A stretch of DNA of 64,000 bases from Bacteroidota bacterium. GTDB lineage: Bacteria; Bacteroidota; Bacteroidia; NORP154. Numbering within the stretch: the first letter of the stretch is position 1; every line of letters starts with the position of its first letter. Made by a program: the position numbers and the translations under genes. The stretch is taken from contig JACZWC010000013.1 of NCBI GenBank assembly GCA_022572355.1, forward strand, positions 16,786 to 80,785, given 5' to 3'. The notes beneath the pieces were generated by a model, which had not been told where the DNA came from, ran no database searches, and saw only the letters and a program-made list of their open reading frames with translations. This document shows, piece by piece, positions 17,914-28,700 of the stretch.

Positions 17914-18966
17914 ATGAAATACGCTGTGTTCATTTCATCCGGCTTAGGCGATGCTGTACTGATGGTTCCGCTCGTAAAGAAATTAAAAGAAGATGGAAAA
18001 ATAACAGGATTCTTTGATCCAACATTCCAGTGCCAGCAGCTTTTTGATGACAACGATCTCTTTGAGAAAATCATTCTATTGAGAAGAAATACCGACTACG
18101 TTAAAACGTTGATCAAATACAAAAACAAATTTGATATTTCTTTCCTCAACTATTTTTCCGCTACCCGAAAAAACCTGCTTCTGGCGGTGAGTTTGTCAAA
18201 AGAGACGAGAACAAATAAGCTGCCCAATATTTTGCCGGGAATAAAGAAATCAAATATCAATTTCATTGAGCCGAAAAAGGGCATTCACGATGCAGAACAA
18301 AATTTAAGACTCCTCGATTTGAATGACCAACATATTACATTAAATGAAAAGGACTTTACTATTGATTACACAAGAGAAAAGTCATCTGAAGAAACCCTTG
18401 ATATTCCCAATGCTCCTTACCTTGCCATACAAATCTGTTCGGCTAATAACATACACCAATATAAAAACTGGCCAATGAACTATTGGATAGAACTGTTGAA
18501 ATTGTTGAGTAAACAGTATGAGGAGTTCCATTTCGTGCTTATTGGAGATGCTAATGAGTCTTCTCTTGCATCTCAAATAGTGGAAAGCGATATCGAGCGG
18601 GTACATTCGCTGGTGGGTTGTACTTCAATCTCAGAATTGACCTCGATCATTAGAAACAGCCGCCTCTTTATAGGACTGGATGGAGGGCCCATGCACATTT
18701 CAGTATCTCAGGGGACACCGACTTTTACAATATGGGGAGCATCTGACTATAATTTGTATGGATATCAAGATATAAATAAGGAAAATAACCAAATAGTTTA
18801 CAAAGAAATTTCTTGTCATCCTTGTAATTCATGGATAGCCCCAAATACTTCACGCGTGATGGATCCGCAAGAGTGTCCGGATTTTGCATGTATAAGATCG
18901 TTAAACCCTGAAACAGTCCTTTCGAAACTTATTCCTTTTGCCAATCGAATACTAAATTCAACTTAG
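17914..18966 (+). CDS. Glycosyltransferase family 9 (heptosyltransferase-like)
   Basis: The 350-residue protein has the GT9 layout: an N-terminal SSGLGDAVLMVPLVKKLK Rossmann start and a C-terminal donor site IGLDGGPMHISVSQGTPTFTIWG. Family members add heptose or other sugars to the lipopolysaccharide inner core in the cytoplasm. It sits 7 bp after copA and 1 bp before the asparagine synthase-like gene, followed by a flippase, so a role in surface-glycan assembly is likely. The exact sugar cannot be told from the sequence. Confidence 0.88.
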   Translation: MKYAVFISSGLGDAVLMVPLVKKLKEDGKITGFFDPTFQCQQLFDDNDLFEKIILLRRNTDYVKTLIKYKNKFDISFLNYFSATRKNLLLAVSLSKETRTNKLPNILPGIKKSNINFIEPKKGIHDAEQNLRLLDLNDQHITLNEKDFTIDYTREKSSEETLDIPNAPYLAIQICSANNIHQYKNWPMNYWIELLKLLSKQYEEFHFVLIGDANESSLASQIVESDIERVHSLVGCTSISELTSIIRNSRLFIGLDGGPMHISVSQGTPTFTIWGASDYNLYGYQDINKENNQIVYKEISCHPCNSWIAPNTSRVMDPQECPDFACIRSLNPETVLSKLIPFANRILNST

Positions 18967-18967
18967 G

Positions 18968-20965
18968 ATGTGCGGCGTATCCGGAATAGTAAAATTTTCC
19001 AGGCAGGAGTTTGATATGGTCAAATCCCTCAAAGCGATGAACGATGTGCTGCGTCATCGTGGACCGGACGATGAGGGATATATTTTCATTAACAATGATA
19101 CAACAACGTTAGCCGGTGGAATCGATTCTCCAGAAGCCGTGTTGAATGGAAATGGAGATTATCTACCAACCCAATTGATTGATGATGTGTCCGGAGATTT
19201 TTTAATTGGCCTGGGACATAGAAGATTATCCATCCTTGACCTGAGCAGTGCGGGACATCAGCCAATGTGTGCAGATCCTGATACCTGGATAGTATTTAAT
19301 GGAGAAGTTTACAATTACCTGGAGATACGAGAGGAATTGAGAGAGAAAAACTATTCATTCTCCACTTCTACAGATACAGAGGTAATTTTAAAGAGCTATT
19401 TGGAATGGGGAATTAAGTGTGTAGACCATTTTAACGGCATGTGGGCCTTCGTGATTTATGACAAAAAACGAAATCTGATATGGGGGTCGAGGGATATTAC
19501 AGGAGTTAAGCCGCTCTATTATTTTGCAAACGAAGAATTCTTTGCGTTTGCTTCTGAACAAAAAGCATTGCTCAAAGCACCATTCGTTGAGAAAGAGATA
19601 AATCCATCTGCCGTGTTTGATCTGTTTGCATTTAATCAGATAGAATCAGAACCTGAGAGCTTCTTCAAAGGAATCCTGGAACTTCCTCCCTCGCACTCTT
19701 TTTCCCTTGATTTGAGCAATAATAAACTGGATATCTGGCGGTATTACAAGCCAGAAATCAACAATAGCAATGTACCATTCACTGAAACTCAAAGTGAAAC
19801 ATATTCGAAAGAGATTGAAAAGCTGCTTTTAAATACCATTGAACTGCGACTACGCTCGGATGTCCCTGTAGGTTCATGTCTGAGCGGAGGACTCGACAGT
19901 TCCTCAATTGTTTGTTTAACCGATAAGCTGTTAAAAGAACGCAATGCAGAAAACGTTTCTCAAAAAGTATTTACCACCAGCTTTAAAGACAGCCCATATG
20001 ATGAGAGTAAATGGGCACAGGCAGTGGCCGAGCAAACCAAAGCTGAATGGCACCAAACATATCCTACCAAAGACGAATTATTAGAGGATCTCGAAGACCT
20101 TGTACATTGTCAGGATATTCCACTGATCACCACACGAACCTATGCACAATACCGTGTCATGCGACTGATCAATGAAAACAATATCAAAGTAGTATTAGAT
20201 GGGCAGGGAGGTGATGAATTGTTCAGTGGATACCACCACCACTATTTTCCATTTTGGATGGGATTACTCAGACAGGGGAGATACAATACACTGATAAAGG
20301 AGATGAGAAGTACAAAAACACTACCCGGTGTAATGAAATACTTTTTCAAAAGTTATGTAAAAAATGAGATAGCTCCAATGATTCCTTCTGGAATAAAACC
20401 TGGAATCCATAAAATGAAATTCAATGAAATGAATTTTTTGAGCAAAGACTTTTTTCATGCCAATAAAGGCCGTTACAAAAAAGAGAATCACGCACCGGTC
20501 AAATCGCTTAACCACATGCTCAGTCACGAATTTTATTCGGGGCCTCTAAAATATCTCTTACGCTGTGAAGACAGGTGTTCTATGAGATTCTCCGTGGAAT
20601 CCAGGACTCCGTTTTCAGATGACAAGCATTTAATCTCGCACTTATTTAGTATTCCCTCAATATATAAAATTCACGGTGGAGTAACTAAGAGTCTGCTGCG
20701 GAAATCTATGCGCAATCACATACCAGAGGCCATTGCCAACAGACAGGATAAAATGGGCTTTATGACTCCAAATAATGAATGGATTAGCGAAATAAAAGAC
20801 GAGGTAAAACACTATTTTGAGGCCGATACAACCGGATATCTTGACAAGAATTTAATCATGAAAGAATACGACAACTATTTTAACCCTCGTTCACAAGAAG
20901 AAAATTTCAGGATATTTAAATTCATGAGCTTTGTGATTTGGCTGAAAGTATTTGATCTTAACTAA
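18968..20965 (+). CDS. asnB: Asparagine synthase (glutamine-hydrolysing) family amidotransferase
   Basis: The 665-residue enzyme begins MCGVSGI, with Cys2 as the glutaminase nucleophile of the class II amidotransferase domain (about 1-230; RHRGPDDEG and FNGEVYNY motifs). The C-terminal synthetase domain has the ATP-pyrophosphatase loop SGGLDSS (306-312) and GQGGDELFSGY. AsnB-like proteins in glycan clusters often amidate sugars such as hexuronic acids instead of aspartate. Position between a GT9 transferase and a flippase favours that role, so the name asnB states family, not proven substrate. An insertion near 90-120 (VLNGNGDYLPTQL) lengthens the first domain. The start lies 1 bp after the previous stop. 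Confidence 0.85.
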   Translation: MCGVSGIVKFSRQEFDMVKSLKAMNDVLRHRGPDDEGYIFINNDTTTLAGGIDSPEAVLNGNGDYLPTQLIDDVSGDFLIGLGHRRLSILDLSSAGHQPMCADPDTWIVFNGEVYNYLEIREELREKNYSFSTSTDTEVILKSYLEWGIKCVDHFNGMWAFVIYDKKRNLIWGSRDITGVKPLYYFANEEFFAFASEQKALLKAPFVEKEINPSAVFDLFAFNQIESEPESFFKGILELPPSHSFSLDLSNNKLDIWRYYKPEINNSNVPFTETQSETYSKEIEKLLLNTIELRLRSDVPVGSCLSGGLDSSSIVCLTDKLLKERNAENVSQKVFTTSFKDSPYDESKWAQAVAEQTKAEWHQTYPTKDELLEDLEDLVHCQDIPLITTRTYAQYRVMRLINENNIKVVLDGQGGDELFSGYHHHYFPFWMGLLRQGRYNTLIKEMRSTKTLPGVMKYFFKSYVKNEIAPMIPSGIKPGIHKMKFNEMNFLSKDFFHANKGRYKKENHAPVKSLNHMLSHEFYSGPLKYLLRCEDRCSMRFSVESRTPFSDDKHLISHLFSIPSIYKIHGGVTKSLLRKSMRNHIPEAIANRQDKMGFMTPNNEWISEIKDEVKHYFEADTTGYLDKNLIMKEYDNYFNPRSQEENFRIFKFMSFVIWLKVFDLN

Positions 20966-21008
20966 TCGCAGCAATTGGATAATCACCAAAGCAAGAAACG
21001 ATTCTTCC

Positions 21009-22286
21009 ATGTTTAAAAAGATCTTTTATACACTTTCTGCGAAGTCCTTTACAAGTTTTCTGAGTCTGGTAATCGTGATAGTGACGGCGCGTTACCTGGG
21101 AGCTGAGGGAAGAGGCGTTATCAGCATATTCATTCTCAATGTAGCCTATGTATTGATGTTCATTGAATTTGCAGGCGGAGGTGCTTTGGTTTACCTTCTG
21201 CCAAGATTCAATTTTTATCAACTGATAATTCCAGCTTATGGATGGGCCTTCATTTGGGCTGGTTTGGTGTCGACCCTATTTTCTGTAACTGGCCTCTCAC
21301 CCCCCGAATATCACATACACCTCTTTTTCATTTCCCTGATCCATGGACTAACTGCCATCAACTCTGGCATGCTGCTTGGATATCAAAGAATAAAGGCGCA
21401 TAACATCAGCGGTATCGTTCAAGTATTGGTACTGTTAGCAGCCTTTTATACACTACTTGAGTACTATCATATATTAAATTTTGATGCTTATCTCTACGCA
21501 CTTTACTTGAGCTTCTTGTCAGGTTTGGTTATCACTTCCATTTATTTATTCAAAGAAATACAGCCTGTTGCAACACAGCGTTTTAGAATTGTAATAATAG
21601 AAATGTTCTCCAAGGGTTTCTTCGTTCAAATTGGAAACTTATTACAATTATTCAATTATCGATTGAGTTATTATATACTCGAGTTTTACTTTGGTTCTGC
21701 ATCTGTCGGAATATATTCGACCGGCGTATCATTAGCTGAAGCTTTATGGCTCATATCAAAAAGCACTGCATTGGTTCAATACGCCAGAATTTCCAATTCT
21801 ACAGATGCAGAATACAACAGGTCATTGACGATCAAACTTGTAAAATTCACTTTCATAGCAACGGTAGCCCTGCTCATTCCTTTTTTGATACTTCCTGAGC
21901 GTTTTTACATAATGCTATTCAAACATGCGGATTTTGCTGAGGTAAAGCAAGTAATCATATACCTTTCCATCGGAGTAGCTACATTCAGTGTTTCCGGAAT
22001 GTTCAGCCATTTTTTCTCTGGAACAGGAAAATTCCATATCAATACTTTGGCCTCCGGTATTGGGTTTATCATCACAGTGGTGGCTGGAATAATTATTATT
22101 CCAAGATATGGAATATTAGGGGCCGGAATAACTGCCACATTTTCATACCTGGCTATTACCATTTATCAGTTGGCAATCTTCTGCAGACAAACGTCCACGG
22201 GTTTATCCGAATTTCTTCCCAATAGAGATGATCTGGCACTGATCAGGGAAGAAATTCGAAAATTTATCGACCGAAAACCAGTCTAA
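21009..22286 (+). CDS. Polysaccharide flippase (Wzx/MATE-like)
   Basis: The 425-residue protein is almost wholly hydrophobic, with about 12 membrane helices and the MFKKIFYTL..KSF start and ARYLGAEGRGVISIF motif of oligosaccharide flippases. It would move lipid-linked glycan across the inner membrane. The ATG at 21009 is preferred to a TTG at 20952 inside the asnB end, as the family begins just before the first helix. It is the last gene of the copA-GT9-asnB run. Confidence 0.85.
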   Translation: MFKKIFYTLSAKSFTSFLSLVIVIVTARYLGAEGRGVISIFILNVAYVLMFIEFAGGGALVYLLPRFNFYQLIIPAYGWAFIWAGLVSTLFSVTGLSPPEYHIHLFFISLIHGLTAINSGMLLGYQRIKAHNISGIVQVLVLLAAFYTLLEYYHILNFDAYLYALYLSFLSGLVITSIYLFKEIQPVATQRFRIVIIEMFSKGFFVQIGNLLQLFNYRLSYYILEFYFGSASVGIYSTGVSLAEALWLISKSTALVQYARISNSTDAEYNRSLTIKLVKFTFIATVALLIPFLILPERFYIMLFKHADFAEVKQVIIYLSIGVATFSVSGMFSHFFSGTGKFHINTLASGIGFIITVVAGIIIIPRYGILGAGITATFSYLAITIYQLAIFCRQTSTGLSEFLPNRDDLALIREEIRKFIDRKPV

Positions 22287-22318
22287 ACCTGCCGTTTACT
22301 CAATGTGGAGCAAGACTA

Positions 22319-22349
22319 TTGGAGATTCCAAATTAAAATCTTAAATTTG
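22319..22349 (+). promoter_or_regulatory. Promoter for the T9SS protein gene at 22426
   Basis: TTG at 22319-22321 is followed by 20 bp and then TAAATTTG (22342-22349), an exact TAnnTTTG -7 element with near-ideal spacing. Transcription would start near 22356, giving a leader of about 70 nt. Confidence 0.55.
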
Positions 22350-22425
22350 TGTCCCAATCCAAATAATCAGGGAATATTTCTTGTCAAAGCCGATAAAAGC
22401 ATTTAAATAACTCAAAAACATCACC

Positions 22426-25400
22426 ATGAAAAAACTATTACTCTTTTGCCTTGCACTCAGTACCGGATTCTGCATAAATGCGCAAACCGGTAACTTCGCT
22501 AAGAACAGTAAGTTTCCGAAAGTTTCAAACTCACTAAACCAGCCTCGAGTATATGATAATAAGAAAATTACCGGAAATGAGGTAAATAATGGCAATGCAG
22601 TTTTTGTGAAGGGGCCAGTGGCAAATCCATATTCAAATGGTGCACCCTATGTAAAGGTAGCCAGTGTAGATACGGTTATTGGAGTTACCACTTATGATTT
22701 GCAGTCAAATTCTGCTGTTATGGAGAGAATTCTCAATAACGGCGATGGGACCATGTCAGCATGCTGGACATACAGTGAATCATATGACATTGCTGCAGCT
22801 GATAGAGGAACAGGATATAACTATTTTGATGGTCTTGTATGGAATGCTGTACCAAATGCCAGAATAGAAGCAGAAAAGACTGGATGGCCTAACATCGGGA
22901 TTACCAGTTCTGGTTCGGAAGTATTCATATGTCACAATATTGCTCAGGGAAAATTAACCATGGGTGACAGAGGAACTGTAGGATCAGGTTCTTGGTCTTT
23001 GCAGAACTTTACTACTGGTGATATGGTTTGGAATAGAATATCCGTAGGTGGCGCTAATGGAACGACAATACACAATATTTCGCTTTGGGATCCTTTTGGG
23101 GCTCCTTATCCCCCAACTGGTGTACAATCTCAAATGCTCTATTATCGCTCGCTTAATGGCGGTGTCACATGGGATGTTCAAGACTTTGTTATTCCTGGTT
23201 TGGATCAAACCAACTACAACAATTTTGGAGGTGACTCCTATCACATGTCCCGCTCAAATGGTGATACAGTTGCTGTGGTTTATTTCGGTGATCTAAACGA
23301 CGTAATCTTGGCAAAATCAACGGACAATGGTGACAGCTGGGCAATTACATCGATCATAGACGTCTTCCCAGGAAATGTTATGTACGATGCAGCATCTAAT
23401 AACCTCACTGGTAACGTAATCGGAATTTCAGATATAACTGGAAACGGACAACCTGATACAATTACCAGTAGTGATGGAGCTGGTTGGGTATTGCTGGACC
23501 ACAGCGGAATGGCACACGTTTTCTTTGGTGTTATGCGATATTTTGATGATGTAGCAGGTGATGACCAATGGTCATATTTCCCTTTTACCAATGGTCTTGC
23601 ATATTGGAATGAAAGTTTTGGAACAAGACCACCAATTGTGATTGCAGGCTCTGAAGACTTGGACAATAGTGGTGTATTGGATATTATAGACGTTGGTGCC
23701 TATTTTCAATCTTTATCGGCATTTCCCAGTGCTGGAATCGCCGATGACGGATGTATATACATGGCTTATTCAGTAGTAATGGAAAACCTCGATCAGGGAA
23801 CTCAGAACTACCGGCATGTGCATGTTATCAAGTCATGTGACAATGGCTGTAGCTGGTCTAATCCTGTAGACTTTACTCCTGGATCTGGATTTGAAGAAAA
23901 CGTTTATCCTTCTATGGCAGGTTATGTGGATAACAATGTAGATATTATTTACATGAGGGATTTTGAACCGGGAATAGCTGTGAATGGAGATATGGATCCG
24001 TGGGTACTGAATGAAATTGTTCACCTTCAAATTCCTGTCGTGGACATAAGTGACTCCATGGTTGTTTGTACAGGATGGGTAACTGGCGATTCGCTATTTT
24101 GCCCTGGTGACTCAGTCTTATTGACAGCAACTTGCGGAAAAACTTTCGCATGGATGCCTGGAGGGGAAACGACTCAATCTATTTGGTACAGTGGAGCATA
24201 TGGCGCCGTAACCTGTGACATCACAACGGATTGTGGAACTGTTATCAGCGGAACAATTACAGTGGATCAGCCTGTTGGGATATCTCCAATTGTCACAATT
24301 TCTTCTACAACATTAGAAATGTGCAATGGTGATTCAGCCTGGATTACCGCTAGTTCTAATGCAGGGGGTACATTTTTATGGACTCCGGGTGGTGCGACAA
24401 CCATGACAATTGCTACTGATAGCGTGGGTACTTACAGTGTAAACGTTGCAAATTGTGGTGGAAATACGGATACATCCATTACAATTCTGGAACCGGTTGA
24501 AGCGCCAACATACACAGTTAGTGCAACTCAGACAGTCATGTGTAGTGGAGATACATCAGTATTGTCGGTGTCTACAGTTTCTCAAGGAATGTACATTTGG
24601 TCCACTGGAGATACAGCTCAAATGATTTCCGTAATGGATACCGGTACGTATTGGGTAATCGTCTCAAACTGCGGTGGTGCTGATACTGATACAGTAAATA
24701 TTGTTATTCCCAGTCCACCTACAGCGACAGTAACTGGCAACGATCCGTTCTGTTATGGCGATACACTCACGCTGATGGCAGGAACTGAATTCAGCGCAAC
24801 ATACGTCTGGTCAAATGGTGACTCAACTCAATCGACCATGATTGATACCATTACGACTATTACCTTAACTGTATCGAATTGCGGAGGGGATGCAAGTATC
24901 AATGTAACAACTTCATTTGTATTAGTTCCTACAGTTAGTGTAACTCCCAATCCCGATCCTCCACTCCCATTTTGCGATAATGGAGGAGCGACAAAAGTTT
25001 ACTTAACTGCCTTTCCATCCGGAACCGTGCCTTTTACATTCAAATGGTCTAACGGCGATACTATACAAGGGGTCGAGTTGAGCGCTACAGCTGAATCGGG
25101 TGACTACTATGTAACCGTTTTCAATTCCTGTGGTGATTCGGTAAGGTCGGACACAACAACAGTCACTATTCATCCTGCAATAACTGTTGCTACTGTTATA
25201 ATTACAGAGGCTTCTACAGGCACAGCCGCCGATGGTGGAATCACTACTTCAGTTACTGGTGGCGTTCAACCATACACCTATGTATGGTCTCCCACCAGCG
25301 CTATTGGACCCGATCCAACTGGATTGGTGACTGGAACATACGGCCTTACCGTAACGGATGCGAATGATTGTCCGGCTACATTATCCGCCTTTGTTCCAAT

Positions 25401-25674
25401 TTTTGTAGGTATTTCTGAATATGAGTCTGGATCGTTCAACATCCATCCAAATCCTAACAACGGACAGTTCACTGTTGACCTGGTAAACCTCAGTAATGAG
25501 GAGTACAGCATCATTGTCAGAAATATAATTGGTCAGGTTGTATATTCGAAAGTTATAGTAGGAAACACCGTTAACAAGATCAATATTGATCTGGCGGATC
25601 AGGAAACGGGAATTTACTTATTGACGATTAGCAATTCTAAAGGTATTAGAACAGAGAAGCTCGTTGTTCGGTAA
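22426..25674 (+). CDS. Secreted BNR-type protein with T9SS type A sorting domain
   Basis: The 1082-residue protein has a signal peptide (ending NAQ20). Residues about 80-540 form a beta-propeller-like region with Asp-box-like motifs (S.NGGVTWD, STDNGDSWA, SCDNGCSW), as in sialidase/BNR folds, but no catalytic triad could be assigned. From about 545 come four Ig/PKD-like segments of about 80 residues, each with a GDS..L.A pattern and paired cysteines. One SprB-like repeat follows (VTGGVQPYTYVWS), and a type A sorting domain ends the protein (NIHPNPNNGQF ... TGIYLLTIS). It should be placed on the cell surface or released. The next gene is a tandem paralogue of the front half. Confidence 0.85.
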   Translation: MKKLLLFCLALSTGFCINAQTGNFAKNSKFPKVSNSLNQPRVYDNKKITGNEVNNGNAVFVKGPVANPYSNGAPYVKVASVDTVIGVTTYDLQSNSAVMERILNNGDGTMSACWTYSESYDIAAADRGTGYNYFDGLVWNAVPNARIEAEKTGWPNIGITSSGSEVFICHNIAQGKLTMGDRGTVGSGSWSLQNFTTGDMVWNRISVGGANGTTIHNISLWDPFGAPYPPTGVQSQMLYYRSLNGGVTWDVQDFVIPGLDQTNYNNFGGDSYHMSRSNGDTVAVVYFGDLNDVILAKSTDNGDSWAITSIIDVFPGNVMYDAASNNLTGNVIGISDITGNGQPDTITSSDGAGWVLLDHSGMAHVFFGVMRYFDDVAGDDQWSYFPFTNGLAYWNESFGTRPPIVIAGSEDLDNSGVLDIIDVGAYFQSLSAFPSAGIADDGCIYMAYSVVMENLDQGTQNYRHVHVIKSCDNGCSWSNPVDFTPGSGFEENVYPSMAGYVDNNVDIIYMRDFEPGIAVNGDMDPWVLNEIVHLQIPVVDISDSMVVCTGWVTGDSLFCPGDSVLLTATCGKTFAWMPGGETTQSIWYSGAYGAVTCDITTDCGTVISGTITVDQPVGISPIVTISSTTLEMCNGDSAWITASSNAGGTFLWTPGGATTMTIATDSVGTYSVNVANCGGNTDTSITILEPVEAPTYTVSATQTVMCSGDTSVLSVSTVSQGMYIWSTGDTAQMISVMDTGTYWVIVSNCGGADTDTVNIVIPSPPTATVTGNDPFCYGDTLTLMAGTEFSATYVWSNGDSTQSTMIDTITTITLTVSNCGGDASINVTTSFVLVPTVSVTPNPDPPLPFCDNGGATKVYLTAFPSGTVPFTFKWSNGDTIQGVELSATAESGDYYVTVFNSCGDSVRSDTTTVTIHPAITVATVIITEASTGTAADGGITTSVTGGVQPYTYVWSPTSAIGPDPTGLVTGTYGLTVTDANDCPATLSAFVPIFVGISEYESGSFNIHPNPNNGQFTVDLVNLSNEEYSIIVRNIIGQVVYSKVIVGNTVNKINIDLADQETGIYLLTISNSKGIRTEKLVVR

Positions 25675-25690
25675 GTAATTTCATACACAG

Positions 25691-25726
25691 AAAATCCCGT
25701 ACATAAATTATGTACGGGATTTTTTT
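25691..25726 (+). terminator. Strong intrinsic terminator
   Basis: A perfect 16-bp inverted repeat (AAAATCCCGTACATAA / TTATGTACGGGATTTT) is followed by a T run. It closes the 22426-25674 gene and separates it from the paralogue at 25794. The arms nearly match the terminator after tRNA-His. Confidence 0.9.
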
Positions 25727-25793
25727 ATGCATTTTTTTTTGTAAATTTAGGTAGGATTAATCGTATTTATCACCCAACTTCAACATCAAAAAA

Positions 25794-28700
25794 ATGAAAA
25801 AACTATCTGGTATTGCTGTCTTAACACTGCTTCCTTTTCTTGGTATGTCACAAATTACACAAACAGTTATTGGGCAAACCACCTATGACTTGCAGACAAA
25901 TTCGTCGATGCAACACCGCATCAAAAATCATGGAAACGGAACACTTTCTGCCGTTTATACCCACAGTTTATCGTATGATATAGCCGCAGCTGACAGAGGA
26001 ACTGGGTACATTTATTTCAATGGAACCAGTTGGGGAGCGATACCAACAACAAGAATTGAATCTGAAAAAACCGGATGGCCCTCTCTTGGAACCACTACGC
26101 TCGGTGAAGAAATTTTCATGTGTCACAATATTGCTCAGTCCAATGTAACAATGGGCGAAAGAAATACAATTGGTTCTGGCGCCTGGACCTTGTCTACGTC
26201 TTCTCCATCCTATCACGTTTGGGTCAGAATGGGTATAGGAGGCTCAAACGGGGAGACCATTCATCATATCTCTTTACGGGACCCATTTGGAGGCCCTTAT
26301 TTAGGCGTTCAATCTCATTTATTGTACTCACGTTCATTAGATGGCGGAAGCACCTGGGGTATTCAGGAGCAGGTAATTCCAGGTATTGATAATACTGACT
26401 TCTCAGCAATGGGTGGAGATGCATACCACATGGCGGAGCCAAAGGGAGATACAATTGCCTTTGGTTATTTTGGAGACTTGAACGACGTTCTTCTCGCCAA
26501 GTCAACTGATAATGGCACAAGTTGGACAATCACAAAAATAATCGATGTTTTTCCGGGAGGAGTGATATATGACGCTGGTTCGGCCAGTACTACCGGGAGC
26601 GTAATTGGCATTTCCGATATTACCAGCGATGGTATTGCAGATACCATTAATAGCTCAGATGGTGGAGGTTGGGTTATTTTAGATCAGGCAGGTATGGCAC
26701 ATGTTTTCTTTGGCAATATGCAATATTTCGACGATACGCCTGGAGATGATCAGTGGTCCTATTTTCCGAGTACCAATGGTTTGATGTATTGGAATGAGGG
26801 ATTTGGTTCTAACCCACCGGTAATGATCGCTAGTGCTCTTGATCTTGATAACAGTGGTACACTGGATATTATTGGAGTCGCTGCGTATTTCCAATCTTTA
26901 TCTGCTTATCCCAGCGCAGGCATCGATCCTTCCACAGGTTGTATATATGTTTCATTTTCATCAGTAATGGAAAATCTGGATCAGGGTACGCAGAACTACC
27001 GGCATATTAATATTATCAAATCCTGCGACGGTGGATGTACATGGACACTGCCTATTGATGTGACACCTGGCAGCGGATTTGAGGAATGTGTTTTTGGGTC
27101 AATGGCCAAGATAGTCGACAATGATATTCACATCGTTTATCAGCAAGACTTCGAGCCTGGTATTGCGGTTAACGGTGATAACGATCCCTTTGTGCTCAAT
27201 GATATTGTTTATTTAAAAGTTGCCAAAACAGCCATTGACACGGCTATAGGGTATAGCTGTTCCGGATTATTCGCTAATATCGTTGCTCAAAATAATATCA
27301 GTTGCACCGGTAACTGCGATGGATCAGCCACTGCTGGCACAATAGGTGGTGTTACGCCTTTTACGTATATGTGGAGTACTTCCCCGGTACAAACAAACGC
27401 AGCGGCTACAGGTCTTTGTGTTGGTTCATATACGGTCCTTATTACTGATGGAGCGGGCGACACTGCTTCTGCAAATGTAACAATCAGTGACCCGGGAATA
27501 TTTACTATAAATATAGTGAGTGCTGCCACTTGCGACTCATTGATTGGTACCGCAACAGCAACTGCCAGTTCGTCCTTCCCGCCCTTAACTTATTCATGGA
27601 ATGACCCTGGGACGCAAACCACGCAAACAGCTACCGGACTTGCTTCAGGTACTAACTATACGGTACTAATTACCGATGCAGGAGGATGCTCGAATTCATC
27701 ATCCATAACCATTCCCACCTATTACCCTGTATCTGTAACTGTTACAGGTACCAGCCCTAGTGTGTGTGGCGGTAATAATGGAACAGCTACTGCCATCGCT
27801 GTAAACGGTACGGGAGGATATCAATATTTCTGGCCCCCATTTTTTTTCACTGCTACTATAACTGGTTTGAGTGCAGGAAGCTACACTGTTCAGGTTAATG
27901 ATTCTAGCGGCTGCTCAACTTCGGCCACTGTAATAATTTCTGATCCGGGAGCACAGATATTAACTATGTCAGGTTCTGACCCGACTAGCTGTACTTCAAA
28001 TGATGGTACAGCTACAGCGACAGCTACGGGAGGAACACTCCCATATACCTACGCATGGGATGATCCTGGAACGCAAACTACAGAAACAGCCACTGGATTG
28101 GGGGGCGGAACGTTTACAGCAACGGTAACAGATGCCAGCGGTTGCATTGCATCAGGATCAAGTACGCTAACAGCGCCGGGTGCGCCAACTGTTACAGCTT
28201 CAGGAACCAACCCTTCTTGTGGCAATATGGATGGTACGGCAACGGCAACAGCCACTGGTGGCACTGGGTCTTATACTTATGCATGGAACGATCCTGGAAC
28301 GCAAAATACTGCTACAGCAACTGGCCTTGGGGGCGGAACGTTTACTGTTACAGTAACGGATGGAACCGGTTGTACTGCCACAGATGCCGTGACCCTCACC
28401 GCACCTTCGGCACCTACGGCCTCCGCCATCGGTAATAACCCATTATCATGCGGAGCCACGAACGGTTCGGCAAGCGCAACCGGCGTAGGTGGTACACTTC
28501 CGTATAACTATGCATGGAGTTCAGGAGGAAATTCGTCTATTGAGACTGGCTTAAGCGCGGGAAATTACATTGTTACCATTACAGATGCGAACGGGTGTAG
28601 CGACACGGCCTCGGTCACCTTGACGGATCCCGGAGCGCCTACGATCAATGTTGCGTCCTCTCCAGCAAATTGCACGGCCACTGATGGTTCAGCTTCTGCA

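Noticed and set aside
20952..21008. TTG-started extension of the flippase
   Set aside because: It overlaps the end of asnB and adds polar residues before the usual family start.
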